From contig CM077833.1 of NCBI GenBank assembly GCA_039720395.1, positions 1,092,501 through 1,156,500 of the forward strand: DNA of 64,000 bases. Direction: 5' to 3'. A program made the translations under genes and the position numbers. The notes beneath the pieces are model-generated. The model had not been told where the DNA came from and did no database searches. It worked only from the letters and a program-made list of their open reading frames with translations. This document shows positions 47,093 to 57,805 of the stretch, in pieces (position 1 is the stretch's first letter; each line of letters opens with the position of its first letter). Source of the stretch: Liquidambar formosana. Taxonomy: Eukaryota > Streptophyta > Magnoliopsida > Saxifragales > Altingiaceae.

Positions 47093-48584
47093 TTAACTGT
47101 CCTTGATATCCTTCAGTTCGCATGCCATTTCATCAACCCGGTCATGCAAGCCCTCAAACTTCTTCTGTACATAGCGCTTGAGGTCAGTCATTTGATTGGA
47201 AAGGGAGAGGAATAGGTCAGAGAGAGAAGGAGGAACAGAGGAAGAGGAGGTGTGAGAAGTAGGGGGTGGAGTAAGAGAAGGGGAAGGAGGTGGGGAGTGA
47301 GGATGGTCTGTAGGAGGAAAAAGAAGGGATGGAGAGATAGAGATGGGAGGATCTGTGGTAGTAGGAGGAGGAGGAGGAACCTCATGCTGCACTTGCTGCT
47401 CTTGCTGCTCATCAGGGCCTGCTTCTTCATCAAGAATTGTTCTTTCTTGACCCATACACCTTGAACGAGAGAGTAATTCATCCAACCCAAGAAGGAGGCA
47501 TTGATCTTGTTGCAAAAAGTAGGGTGGAAGACATCTCCAGTAGTGGGAGGGATACCAAAGTGCTCAAAAACTACGGATAAAGCTGCCCCATATGGAAGAA
47601 TACTTCGACCCTCAATATCCTTGGGGGCTTTGGATCCCTTTGCCTCATGCTTGGTCTTCTCAACACACAACCTTATATGGTGTAGCATCAAATGACCCAA
47701 ATTAATGGGTTTTCCAGTCCGAATGCACCAGAGAAGCCCAATATCAGTATAGGATACGTGGTCTTTGCCGTCGCCGCGAGGAAGGAGATTGTAAAATAAG
47801 ATCTTGTGGATGAGATTACATTCTAAACTGAGGTCCTTTAACTGAGGCTTGAATGGCTCTGTAATGTCATCTCGGCCAAGAATGAGTTTCAAAGCATCAA
47901 TGTGGTGGAAACCATCAATGCGTGGCCATAAGTGAGTTTCAGAAATGATATCGCCATCTTTGGGAGAATGAAATAAATCATTGAGAAGAGAGTCGGTTAA
48001 TACCAAGTGCTTCCCTTTGAGATACGAAGTCGCGCGACCAAGAGTGGGCATAGAAAAGTGCGTGTAGAAGACGCGGACTGTGGTATTGTAGCAGGGGCGA
48101 GAGATAGTGCAGAAGTCAAGCAATCCAACGGCAGAGAGGAGATCACAGACCCTGAAGTGATGTTGATTTAGAAAATACAGATGCCGTAAAACTTCTTGCT
48201 GTAAAACTTTTGGGCAAAGAGGATGCCGTGCTCTGGAATGAGGTATTGTGGCGGCTCAATGGGGGGTATCGAAGCTTCCCCTTCGGAAGGTTCATGGCCG
48301 GAGTCGTATTCTGGGTCTCCGGGGTGAGGCCGTGGCTGGGTTGGAAGATGTGCCAGCGGAGGAGAAGCAGGCAAGGGCTGCTGTGCAGGGGGTAGAGGAG
48401 GAGGCAGCTGTCGACGAGGGCGTCGAGGGACTGGAGGATCTTCAACCCTAGGAGGCGCCGCCGTGTGCAGAGGTCGGTGTCGCTGGGTAGTGGCGGCGGA
48501 TGATTTCTGGAGCTTTTTCTTCGGTGGCTGTGATGATTAGCCGGCCTCGATGGAAAAAGATTTGGCTTTCTTGAGATTCACCAT
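47093..48584 (-). pseudogene. Extra 3' ORF of the Sirevirus (env-like position; plant-transposon-protein-like)
   Basis: Starts at ATG 48584-48582 (MVNLKKAKSF). An in-frame TAA follows after residue 15 (48539-48537), then a Pro-rich basic region to 48168. A frameshift leads into the core (48200-47450: LDFCTISRPCYNTTVRVFYT, LKGKHLVLTDSLLNDLF, ILPYGAALSVVFEHFGIPP). A second frameshift near 47450 leads to a Pro-rich tail and a C-terminal helix with heptad-like spacing (LSDLFLSLSNQMTDL), ending at 47093. The core resembles the 'putative plant transposon protein' family, judged from memory of its pattern only. No signal peptide or clear membrane span is seen, so an envelope role is not supported. 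The position after RNase H matches the env-like gene of Sireviruses. Confidence 0.7.
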
Positions 48585-48695
48585 GGGAGGAGTTTGGATT
48601 TAGGGTTTATTTGAGGTGAGGAAGAGAGAGAAGGAGAAGAACAGTGAAAGCCGCGAAAGGGAATTTGAAAAATCACTGTTTAGGGCTTTAAAAAG

Positions 48696-48703
48696 CTTAT
48701 ATA
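48696..48703 (-). promoter_or_regulatory. TATA box upstream of the extra Sirevirus ORF
   Basis: Minus-strand TATATAAG, 112-119 bp before the ATG at 48584 and just downstream of the palindromic array at 49060-48710. Position and order match an independent promoter. Confidence 0.55.
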
Positions 48704-48709
48704 CCCCGA

Positions 48710-49060
48710 CAATTTCAGCCGGCTGAAGGGTTTATCAGCCGTCTGAAATCCTTCTTTGGGTCGGCTTGGATAGCCTTTCAGCCGGCTTAAACATCCGTCT
48801 GATTAAACCAGATAACCATAAAATGGGTTAATCAAGAGACCCTCTTTCAGCCGGCTTAATTATTCAGTCAGCCGTCTGAAAGTACTCTTTCGGTCGTCTT
48901 CTCCATTTTTCAGCCGGCTGAATCAAGCCGTCTGAAAAAGTCAGAGAGCATCCCAAAAAAATGTTCAAATACAGGAGTTTCAGCCGTCTGACTAGCCAAG
49001 TCAGCCGTCTGAAATAATTTTCAGCCGGCTGAAAGTTCTTTCAGCCATCTGAAAATATCA
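48710..49060 (-). promoter_or_regulatory. Internal copy of the palindromic motif array
   Basis: About a dozen CAGCCGGCTG / CAGCCGTCTG motifs, of the same type as in the LTR U3, between the end of pol (49118) and the extra ORF. Confidence 0.8.
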
Positions 49061-49117
49061 AACAGAAAATTTAAAAAGGCATTTAAGGTGCAGAAAATCA
49101 TCATAATGAACATGTTA

Positions 49118-52100
49118 TCATATTTCATCACTTAAACACATCCCAAGTTCACGTTTAATGAAATTAAACCTATCCTCTTGAAGTGGTTTTGTAAAAATGT
49201 CCGCCAATTGATGTTCGGTACCGACAAATTCAATTTTAACATCTCCTCTTTGAACATGATCTCTTATAAAATGATGTCTTATTTCAATATATTTGGTTCG
49301 TGAGTGCTGAATGGGATTCTTAGTAAGATTAATTGCACTTGTATTATCGCATTTTATGGGAATATGATCATAATGCAATCCAAAATCCTCAAGTTGTTGT
49401 TTCATATACAACACTTGTGCACAATAACTTCCGGCTGCCAAATATTCAGCCTCGGCTGTGGAAAGAGCAACCGAAGTTTGTTTCTTGCTAAACCAAGAAA
49501 CTAGGGAATGTCCAAGAAAGTGACAAGTCCCGCTTGTGCTTTTGCGACCATCTTTGCATCCAGCAAAGTCCGCATCGGAATAACTAAGCATGTCAAATGA
49601 TGTGTATTTAGGATACCATATGCCAAGATTGATAATGCCACTAAGATATTTAAATATGCGTTTAACGGCAAGCATGTGAGATTCTTTAAGACATGATTGA
49701 TATCTAGCACACAAACATACACTATATATAATATCCGGTCTACTAGCGGTGAGATAAAGCAAACTACCAATCATACCTCGGTATTTCTTTTGATCTACGC
49801 TTTTACCTTTCTCATCTTTCTCAAGTTTGATGGAAGTGCTCATTGGTGTGGCGAAATTCCTTCCATCTTCTAATCCATACTTCTTGATTAAATCTTTGAC
49901 ATATTTGGATTGATTTAAGAAAGTTCCTTCCTTTGTTTGCTTGATTTGTAATCCAAGGAAGAAGTTGAGTTCGCCCATCATGCTCATTTCAAATTCTTCT
50001 TGCATGACTTTAGCAAAATCCTCACACAAACTTTCATTAGTAGAACCGAAGATAATATCATCAACATATATTTGAATAATAAGCATGTCCTTATCAATGG
50101 TTTTAATGAAAAGTGTGGTGTCAAGTTTTCCTCGTTTAAAACCATTTTTGATTAGAAAACCACTAAGTCTTTCATACCAAGCTCTAGGAGCTTGTTTCAA
50201 ACCATATAAAGCTTTTGATAATTTAAATACGTGGTTTGGAAATTCATGACTTTCAAAACCGGGAGGTTGTTCAACATAAACTTCCTCTTCAATAAAACCA
50301 TTTAGAAAAGCACTCTTGACATCCATTTGAAATAATTTGAAATCTTTATGACATGCAAATGCAAGTAACATCCTAATGGCTTCAAGTCTAGCAACCGGTG
50401 CATATGTTTCATCATAATCAATGCCTTCTTATTGATTGAAACCTTGAGCAACTAGACATGCCTTGTTTCTTACAATGGTGCCCGATTCATCTTTCTTGTT
50501 TCTATATACCCACTTGGTGCCTATTACACCATGGTCATGTGGTCTAGGAACCAAGGTCCAAACCTTGTTCCTTTCAAATTGGTTAAGCTCTTCTTGCATA
50601 GCTAGTATCCAAGATTCATCACTTTCGGCTTCATTTATGTTCTTAGGTTCAATTTGTGATAAAAATGCAAGGTGATCACATATATTTCTCATGGAAGAAC
50701 GAGTTCTTACCCCACGTGAGGGTTCACCTAGGATTTGATCCTTAGGATGATTCCTCACAAATTTCCAAGTCTTGGTGACATCCGGATGAAGTGGAGTGTT
50801 TTCAATTTCTTCTTTTTCTTCCGGTTTCTTGATTTCAATGACTTCGTCTTCTTCCTTCTCTTTGCCTTTGTCTTGTGGATCTTGCTTGTCATTAAGATTC
50901 AAGTTCTCCACTTGTTCTTGCAAGCTTGTACCTATATCATCGTCATCATCCACATTTTTCTTTGGAGCAAGAGGGTTAGTTTCATCAAATACAGCATGCA
51001 TTGATTCTTGAACGGTTAAAGTTTTCTTATTAAACACCCTATATGCTTTGCTTTTCATAGAATAACCAAGAAACACACCTTCATTGGATTTAGAATCAAA
51101 TTTGGAAAGTTTATCTCTATCATTTAATATAAAGCATTTACAACCAAAAACTCTAAAGTAACCTATGTTAGGCTTCTTGTCATTCCATAATTCATAGGGA
51201 GTTTTACCAAGTTTAGATCTTAATAGCACTCGATTCATAACATAGCATGCGGTGTTAACGGCTTTGGCCCAAAAGTATTGAGGTAAGGAATGTTCATTAA
51301 GCATGGTTCTAGACATTTCTTCAAGAGTTCTGTTCTTTCTTTCAACCACACCATTTTGTTGAGGAGTTCTAGGAGCGGAGAAATTATGATCAAAACCATT
51401 TTCGTCACAATATAGTTCAATATCCTTATTGACAAATTCGCTCCCCCTATCACTCCTAACATGTGTAATGGTATAGCCTTTCTCATTTTGGACTCTTCTA
51501 CAATATGCACTAAATGTAGCATGAGTCTCATCTTTATGTGCAAGGAAGAACACCCATGTATATCTAGAGTAGTCATCAACAATCACAAATGCATAATGCT
51601 TCCCTCCAAGACTTGCAATAGCAATAGGTCCAAATAAGTCCATATGAATAAGTTGCAAAGGTCTAGTAGTTGAAATATGAGATTTTGTTTTAAAAGAAGA
51701 CTTGGTTTGTTTTCCAAATTGGCATGCACTACATACTCCATCCTTTGAAAATTTTGCTTTTGGTAAACCTCTTACTAGTTCATGCCTAGAAAGTTTTGAA
51801 ATCAAATCCATGCTAGCATGTCCAAGTCTTCTATGCCATAACCAATGATTTTCATTTAAAGCGGAGAAGCAATGTACATTTTGTAATGCGATTTCTTCAA
51901 ACTCTATAGCATAGATGTTACCAATCCTATATGCAACGAATAGGGTCTTATCATCATCCTCAATTATGCATTTATTGGATTTAAAAGTAACTCTATAACC
52001 TTTATCACATAATTGACTAATGCTAAGGAGATTATGTTTTAAACCATCAACTAATAAAACATTTTCAATGCAAAGTGAAGAATTCTTACCAACCTTGCCA

Positions 52101-52249
52101 ATGCCAATTATCTTACCCTTGGCATTGTCTCCAAATGTCACGTAGCCGCCGTCCTTGGGCTTCAAAGAGACGAACTTTGATCTATCACCCGTCATATGCC
52201 TTGAGCAACCACTATCAAGAAACCATTTCTCATTGCTTGATGACTTCAA
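49118..52249 (-). pseudogene. Sirevirus pol: protease, integrase, RT, RNase H (one stop)
   Basis: A single frame from 52249 to 49118, broken only by a TAA at 50431-50429 (residue ~607, within GFNQ-stop-EGIDYDETYAP of RT). Protease: WFLDSGCSRHMTGD near residue 10. Integrase: HRRLGHAS...CSACQFGKQ (zinc region), MDLFGPIA (Asp), RSDRGSEFVN (Asp), NGVVERKNRTLEEM (Glu). RT: GTKWVYRNKKDE, KSAFLNGFIEEEVYVEQPPG, YVDDIIFGS at 50068-50057. RNase H: YSDADFAGCKDGRKSTSG and ALSTAEAEYLAA. All catalytic residues are present. No ATG opens the frame (TTG at 52249; a TAG lies just upstream) and it is offset from gag, so expression needs recoding. Confidence 0.95.
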
Positions 52250-52265
52250 GCATACCTACACAAGT

Positions 52266-53996
52266 TCAAGTAGCTTTCTTTGGTACCCATACTTTCTTGG
52301 GTCCATAGGGGTTAGCCATAGGAGGTGAGGTTCCCTTAACCACCCACACCTTCTTGGTGAATCTTTTTGGTCTTTTTCTCATGTTACAAGTATAAGCGTT
52401 GTGTCCTTCCTTATTACAATAAGTACATGAGATTTTAGGTGTGCTAGGAACCTTAGGCTTAGGAAAGAAGTTAATGTAGGATTTTTGTTTAACATGTTCT
52501 TGATAACCAATTCCGACCTTGTCAAAGCACCATCTTTGACTAGTTAATATCTTATCCAAGTTATCCCTTCCATTGGTAAACTTGGCTAAGGTATTAGTCA
52601 AGTCTTCAATCTTTTCTTTCAATGAAGTGTTTTCACTTTCAAGATTAGATTGAGAGATGGTAGGGCATGAGTCTATCTTGCTTTTCAACTCTAAGTTCTC
52701 ATTTTTCAAAGCATTTAGTTCTTCTTGAAGAGATGAGATATTCTTTTTCAAATTATTATTTTTGTGAGAAAATCTTTTTAATTCAAGAAAAGTATCTTCA
52801 AGAGCATCTTGTAGTTCTTCATAAGTAGGAGGTTCTTCTATAGGATAATCAATAGAGTTAGGTTCGATTACCTCATCTTCTTTTGCCATGAGACAAAAGT
52901 TTGCAACTTCTTGATCACAAGAGGCCTCCTCATCTTCTTCATCACTATTTGCTTCATCATCCCAAGTGACGGTGAAAGCCTTCTTCTTGAATTTTCTATT
53001 GTCCTTGAAGTTGTTGTTGTTGTGGCTTGTCTTGTTGTAGTTGTTGTTGAGTTGGGGGCAATTTATCTTGATATGCCCGGGCTTCTTACATTCAAAACAC
53101 ACTTGAGGTTCTCTATTTGAAGTCTCTCCTCTATTTGGAATCCTTTTGGAGGAGTCTCCCTTGTTGAATCTCCTTCCTTGATTTCTTCTAGAAAAGAACC
53201 TTTTGAGTTTGTGAGATATGAAAGCAATGTCTTCATCTTCCTCATTTTCACATTCTTCACTTTGTGTTTCTTCTTCATCTTGTGAGGCTTTGAGAGCCAT
53301 ACTCTTGGAAGTCTTTCCTTCATCAATTTCACGAGCTTTGAATGCGAGTTCTTGTGTGACTAAGTTGCCATCAAGATCACTCAAGGTCATTGATGATAGC
53401 TCCTTTGATTGAAGTAGAGTTGTGGTGAGGACATCCCATTGCTTAGGCAAGCTCCTAAGAATTTTTCTCACCAATTCGGAGTTAGTGTAGGTTTTTCCAA
53501 GAGAACTCAAGGGATTAATAATAGCATTAAATCTAGCAAACATATCTCTAATAGATTCATCCTTTTTCATTTTGAACATTTCATATTCACAAACAAGCAT
53601 GTTAATTTTAGCTTCTTTTACTTGAGATGTTCCTTCATAGGTGACCTCCAATGTGTCCCATATCTCTTTGGCACTAGTGCACCTAGAGATTTTGCTAAAC
53701 TCATCATTAGTTAGAGCGCAATATAACAGCCCAATGGCTTTGGAATTAAGTTCAAGGGACTTGTGATCAGCTATGGTGTATTCTTGTGGTACTTTAGGAA
53801 GTGTAACTCCATCTACCACTTTAGTAGGGATTAAAGGACCCTTAGAAGTAATGTTCCACAGCTCATAGCTAGTGGATTGAATAAAGATTTGCATTCTAAT
53901 TTTCCAAAAATTGTAGAGAGATGCATCTCCATTGAAAAGTGGTGGTCTATTGGACGATTGTCCTTCGGAGAATCCGTTACCACTATAGTTGGCCAT
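52266..53996 (-). CDS. Sirevirus Gag
   Basis: Intact 576-residue frame from ATG 53996-53994, 41 bases after the primer site. Residues ~15-220 are the Copia/SIRE capsid region (NRPPLFNGDASLYNFWKIRM, ALTNDEFSKISRCTSAKEIW). The first knuckle CFECKKPGHIKINC is at ~300. An acidic stretch and a Leu/Asn/Lys-rich coiled coil follow (~410-490, ISSLQEELNALKNENLELK). The second knuckle CTYCNKEGHNAYTC is near ~523. A long C-terminal extension with coiled coil is typical of Sireviruses. Gag forms the particle and binds RNA. The stop TGA (52268-52266) lies 17 bases before the pol frame begins. Confidence 0.95.
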   Translation of the reverse strand: MANYSGNGFSEGQSSNRPPLFNGDASLYNFWKIRMQIFIQSTSYELWNITSKGPLIPTKVVDGVTLPKVPQEYTIADHKSLELNSKAIGLLYCALTNDEFSKISRCTSAKEIWDTLEVTYEGTSQVKEAKINMLVCEYEMFKMKKDESIRDMFARFNAIINPLSSLGKTYTNSELVRKILRSLPKQWDVLTTTLLQSKELSSMTLSDLDGNLVTQELAFKAREIDEGKTSKSMALKASQDEEETQSEECENEEDEDIAFISHKLKRFFSRRNQGRRFNKGDSSKRIPNRGETSNREPQVCFECKKPGHIKINCPQLNNNYNKTSHNNNNFKDNRKFKKKAFTVTWDDEANSDEEDEEASCDQEVANFCLMAKEDEVIEPNSIDYPIEEPPTYEELQDALEDTFLELKRFSHKNNNLKKNISSLQEELNALKNENLELKSKIDSCPTISQSNLESENTSLKEKIEDLTNTLAKFTNGRDNLDKILTSQRWCFDKVGIGYQEHVKQKSYINFFPKPKVPSTPKISCTYCNKEGHNAYTCNMRKRPKRFTKKVWVVKGTSPPMANPYGPKKVWVPKKAT

Positions 53997-54036
53997 ATCG
54001 TTCCTCGCAAGACAAATATGTCAAATGCTAGAGGTT

Positions 54037-54050
54037 GGGCTCTGATACCA
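54037..54050 (-). other. Primer-binding site (initiator tRNA-Met), Sirevirus
   Basis: Minus-strand TGGTATCAGAGCCC, two bases after the 5' LTR end at 54053. Confidence 0.93.
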
Positions 54051-54052
54051 AT

Positions 54053-55492
54053 TGTTGTCCCAAGTGAATAACCCTAGAGGGGGGTGAATAGGGTTATAGG
54101 CCAATTAAAAAGAAATTATAGCAATCAAAAATCAGATTATTGCAAGCAAGATTAAATGTAAGATAATGCAATAATAGAGAGATAAAGGGAAAGAGAATGC
54201 AAACGATATAATGAGGTTCGGCCTCCTGCCTACGTCCTCGCCTCAAGAGCGCGCTTGAGGATTCACTAATCCACTATCACTCTCCTTCAAGGTGGAGCAG
54301 CAAACCTTTACAACTTGAGTGTTCTTTGCCAACACTTAGCCAAATGCACTCTTCTCAAGTGCTTACAAGTGAGGGTATTCACAATCCTTTTGATACAAAG
54401 TATTTGGAGATGATTTTGTGCTCAAAGAAAGCTCTCTCAAAGAGTAAATACACAGAAATTGAAAGCACACTTCAGCTATTGATTGATTTCAATGAATGCT
54501 CACAAGAGGAATTAGGGCTTGTAATTGATTTTCTTGTTTTTGCTCAATGAATACTCATAAATGAGCTCAAGCCTTGTATTTAAACTTAAGGGGTCCAAAA
54601 TAGCCGTTCTAGAACAATAAATGCCGGGAAAAGAAGTTTGGTGGGCAATAAATGCTTCAAATGTCTGTTAAAAAACTAGCTATTATACTTCTCCCCGAGG
54701 GTTTCAGCCGGCTGAAACATCTTTCAGCAGTCTGAAATATCCCTTTCAGTCGTCTGAGTAAGGCTACTGATTATTCCAGAGAGGGTGTAAAATGGAACAA
54801 GAGAACATGTCATTCAGCCGTCTCAAAGCTGCATTTCAGCCGTCTAAAACATTCTTTTAGCCGTTTGATTAAGGCTGCTGAATATTCCAGAGAGGTTAAC
54901 ATATGGCATATTGGACAAGCCTGCTCTTTCAGCCGTCTGATCATCTATCAGCCGGCTTAAACTGACATTTCAGCCGGCTCAATGAGCCGTCTGAAAAATA
55001 CAGAGAAGGTAATTTTTTAGGAGTTCATATTTTCAGCCTGCTGAAAAGGTTCAGCCTGCTGAAACAGCATTTTCAGCCAGCTGAAACATTGTTTCAGCCG
55101 TCTGAAAATCCCTGTTTTCAGACAAAATTAAACATTCAGTCCATTTGAAAGGTGAGTCATTTTTATGCCTTTAAGATCATTGAATTTGCGATGTTTTAAG
55201 CCCTTTCAACTGGTGAGAAAGGATTGAAAGTAATCTTACAAGATTTTCCTAGAATTGTCACAAATTGACTTGTGATAAAACTTGATTGCTCTTGAACAAT
55301 TGATGGATCCATTGTGCTGCTTACATATGATCTTTGCTTTGTTTGCTTATGCATTTTGATCCTTAATGCTTGACCCATTTAGTGGCTTTGATACCTGCCT
55401 AGATTCATCACTTAAATGCTCATTAGTCCTTAAACATCTTATTATGTATTGTTATCATCAAAACTTCGGGGATAAAACCATTTAGGCCAACA
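54053..55492 (-). repeat. 5' LTR of the Sirevirus
   Basis: 1440 bp. The palindromic array (55110-54703) is kept, but the TATA position reads TTTAAATA (54583-54576) where the 3' LTR has TATAAATA. The promoter of this copy is therefore probably weakened. Confidence 0.93.
54703..55110 (-). promoter_or_regulatory. Palindromic motif array in the 5' LTR
   Basis: Same array as 45855-46265. Several motifs differ between the two LTRs: here the first is a perfect TTCAGCCGGCTGAA where the 3' LTR has TTCAGCTGACTGAA, and others are decayed. Confidence 0.75.
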
Positions 55493-55497
55493 AAAAA

Positions 55498-57300
55498 AAA
55501 AAAAGAAAAGAAAAAAATTCAATAAAAAAAATTGAAGAAGAAAGAGAGTGGATAGATCAACATACATTTAAGAGCACCAAAGAAGATTAAGGGCAATCAA
55601 AAGAAGACTTTGTGATCAAGAAGACTACACCATCCATTCGAGGAACGCAAAGAAGAGTCCAAGCCAAGTTGGGGTGGTCCCTATGTGGTTATGTGTAGAG
55701 CTTAAGCCCGCTAGGTCAAAAACCTGAAAAGGCGACCTAGGCAAAAGTTAGGGCGTTGAAAAAATGAATGATGAACTACGAAGACCTGATTCTCCACTAA
55801 AAGAAAAAGATTGTTTGTTTGCATTGATTTTGTGTTCTCATGAGATTAAAGTGGAGATACGTAGGCAACCCATAAAGTCACTTTGGGTGCGGTCCAATTC
55901 ATTGAAAAAAAAAAGAAAAAGAAAAAAAAGATAGAGAAAAAGAAAGAAGTTTTGCACATAACTAATCATTAAAAGCAATTCTTTGTGACTAAGTTAAGAA
56001 GAAGCAGTTTTGTTCATTGAACTAATGAGCTTAAAATACTACATGCCACTAAGAGAGTTAATATGATTATTCTTTCTCTTCATCTTCCCAATTTGTTCTT
56101 ATTTTGTTTTGTTCTCCCTATTTTCCTTTGTCTGTTTTCTTTTTTTCCTTTCTTTTTCCCCTTTGCTTTGTGTTTTCAGTGGTTATTGACCGCGTCTTTG
56201 AGAATTATTGTTAGGCATGATTTATTCCTATGGTTCATCATGTCTGGTTCCATTCTTAACTTAGGCTCTTATCATAGATTTAATTATGGAAAAGGGGCAA
56301 CAATAGTCATTATGGAATCATCTGATTGGTCTAGTGAAGAAATGGGCCGTGAGATTTATGGGGTTGAATTCGCTATGATTGGGGTAGTTCGCAAGTTCTG
56401 AGGTGAAATGGGCATGAGACTCCATAACTCATGGAATGATTTGTTTGTCTTAATTGGTTGAAGAATAAGTTGAATTTGATGAAGACGAATAGGCATAACA
56501 CTCTGTGAACTTGGGGGTAGATTTATTTTTCATGAATAGAAGGGGCATGAGACTTTGTCATTGGGGTAATTTTGCATAATTCAAGAAGTGTGAAAAAAAA
56601 ATGAAGAAAAGAAGGAAAAGAAAAGCCTGCTAGGTTGAAAACCTGAAAGGGCAGCCTAGGCAAAAATTAAGGCAACCCGCTAGATCGAAAACCCAAAAGG
56701 GCAATCTAGGCAAAAGTTAGGGTTCTTGAAAAGAAATGAAAAGAAATGAGGGGCGTGTTCTTTCTATCTTTACACCATAAAAATGAATCACAGGTTTGAC
56801 TTAAACCTCCTGAAGTGCATTATTTCTCTAAGAAGGTTTGCTTGGCATTTGTTAAAAAAAAAAAAAGTATTTTCAAAGGGGGGGCTCCATGATTGTGCTA
56901 AGTATGTAAGGGTGTCCTTAAGGTTGTCTTTAAAAAAAAAAAGAAGGCAAAAAAGAATAATGAAAGGTTTGTAAAGCCACTTTCCGGTTTGTCTTTCTGT
57001 GCATGCCTTTGAACTTGTGCTAATGAATCCATGTGAATCAATTTTTACTTGAGTTGATTGATTGGTTGATGTGTTTTACCATGAATGATTGATTGATATG
57101 CATTAGTGAAGTGAGTGTTCATTGAGTTTTTGAGATTCATTTTCCCATGAGCATATTTGACTAGTTTTCTCCATTAGGTATTGATTTCCACCCATTGCCA
57201 TGTGATTGAGAGTTTCTCTTCATGGGGTGTTGGCTTTGTCCTCACATCATTCCTGTCTTATGAGTAGTGACTCCTACTTAACTAGTGTCTTTTTAGGCTC
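55498..57300 (+). other. Gypsy-A 3' non-coding region, part 2
   Basis: A-rich and GA-rich DNA without a recognised gene. It contains three related hairpin segments (55710-55742, 56629-56661, 56679-56711) of the form GCTAGGTC...GACCTAGGC, each followed by AAAA(G/A)TTA, plus simple A/G tracts (55890-55940, 56590-56625, 56850-56950). The GAGATACGTAGGCAAC motif near 55853 resembles 3' regions of plant Gypsy elements. The open frame at 56063-56401 is not like any known protein. Confidence 0.65.
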
Positions 57301-57805
57301 CCCTACGAGTATTTACCCATAATCATTTCGAGCATTGACCCATGCTCATTTAGAATATTGATTATTATTCATCCTGAGTGTTGACCTTCACTCATTTAGA
57401 GTATTTACCCATACTCATCTCTCGAGTATTAATCCTTGCTCGCTTGGAATATTGACTCTATTGTGTTAGTTTTCCTACATAGGCATTGACTTCTGCTTAT
57501 GTGATATCTTGGTGTTCTTCGAGTATTGACCCCTACTTATCGTGAGTATTTACCCATACTCACTCTGAGTATTGACCCCTACTCATCGCGAGTATTTACC
57601 CATACTCACTCTGAATACTGATCTATATTCTCTTCAAATATTGACCCTTACTCACCCCGAGTGATGACCTTCACTTCGAATATTAATTTGTATTCTCTCC
57701 GAGTATTGATTTTTACTCACCTCGAGTATTGACCTTTACTCGCTCCAAGTGTTGACCTTCACTTTGAATACTGAACCCTATTCCTTTCGAGTATTGACCC
57801 TTACT
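57300..57805 (+). repeat. Minisatellite of GAGTATTGACCC(T)ACTC units
   Basis: About 20 diverged units of 20-26 bp alternating GAGTATTGACC and ACTCA segments, cut on the right by the Copia LTR at 57806. Confidence 0.8.

Larger units (their letters stand above)
45210..55492 (-). mobile_element. Sirevirus (SIRE-type Copia) on the minus strand, TSD AAAAA
   Basis: A 10283-bp element with LTRs 45210-46648 (3') and 54053-55492 (5'), TGTTGGCCTAAATGG...GGGACAACA on the minus strand, flanked by AAAAA on both sides. On the minus strand: tRNA-Met primer site, gag with two CCHC knuckles, pol (PR-INT-RT-RH), a palindromic motif array, an extra ORF, two polypurine tracts and the 3' LTR. A long gag, an extra 3' ORF and more than one polypurine tract are typical of Sireviruses. 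The LTRs differ at roughly 30 positions by eye (~2%). Gag is open; pol has one stop. Confidence 0.95.
28868..57805 (+). mobile_element. Gypsy-A: Tat-like Gypsy with gag but no visible pol, nested
   Basis: 5' LTR 28868-30385 plus 40271-41969 (~3.2 kb without the inserted Copia-3), starting TGTAGACACCCC and ending GGTTCACA. Then come a tRNA-Arg-type primer site, a leader, a broken gag (43149-44524) and non-coding 3' sequence (44525-45209, 55498-57805) split by the Sirevirus. No RT, RNase H or integrase of this element is present. No 3' LTR is seen before the Copia LTR fragment at 57806. It inserted into Gypsy-C (junction 28867/28868). Confidence 0.82.

Noticed and set aside
47252..47695. Plus-strand open frames opposite the Sirevirus extra ORF
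   Set aside because: They mirror the minus-strand coding sequence and its Pro-rich tail; no independent support.
47093..48584. A true envelope protein in the Sirevirus
   Set aside because: No signal peptide, clear transmembrane segment or fusion-like region; the core looks like the plant-transposon-protein family instead.
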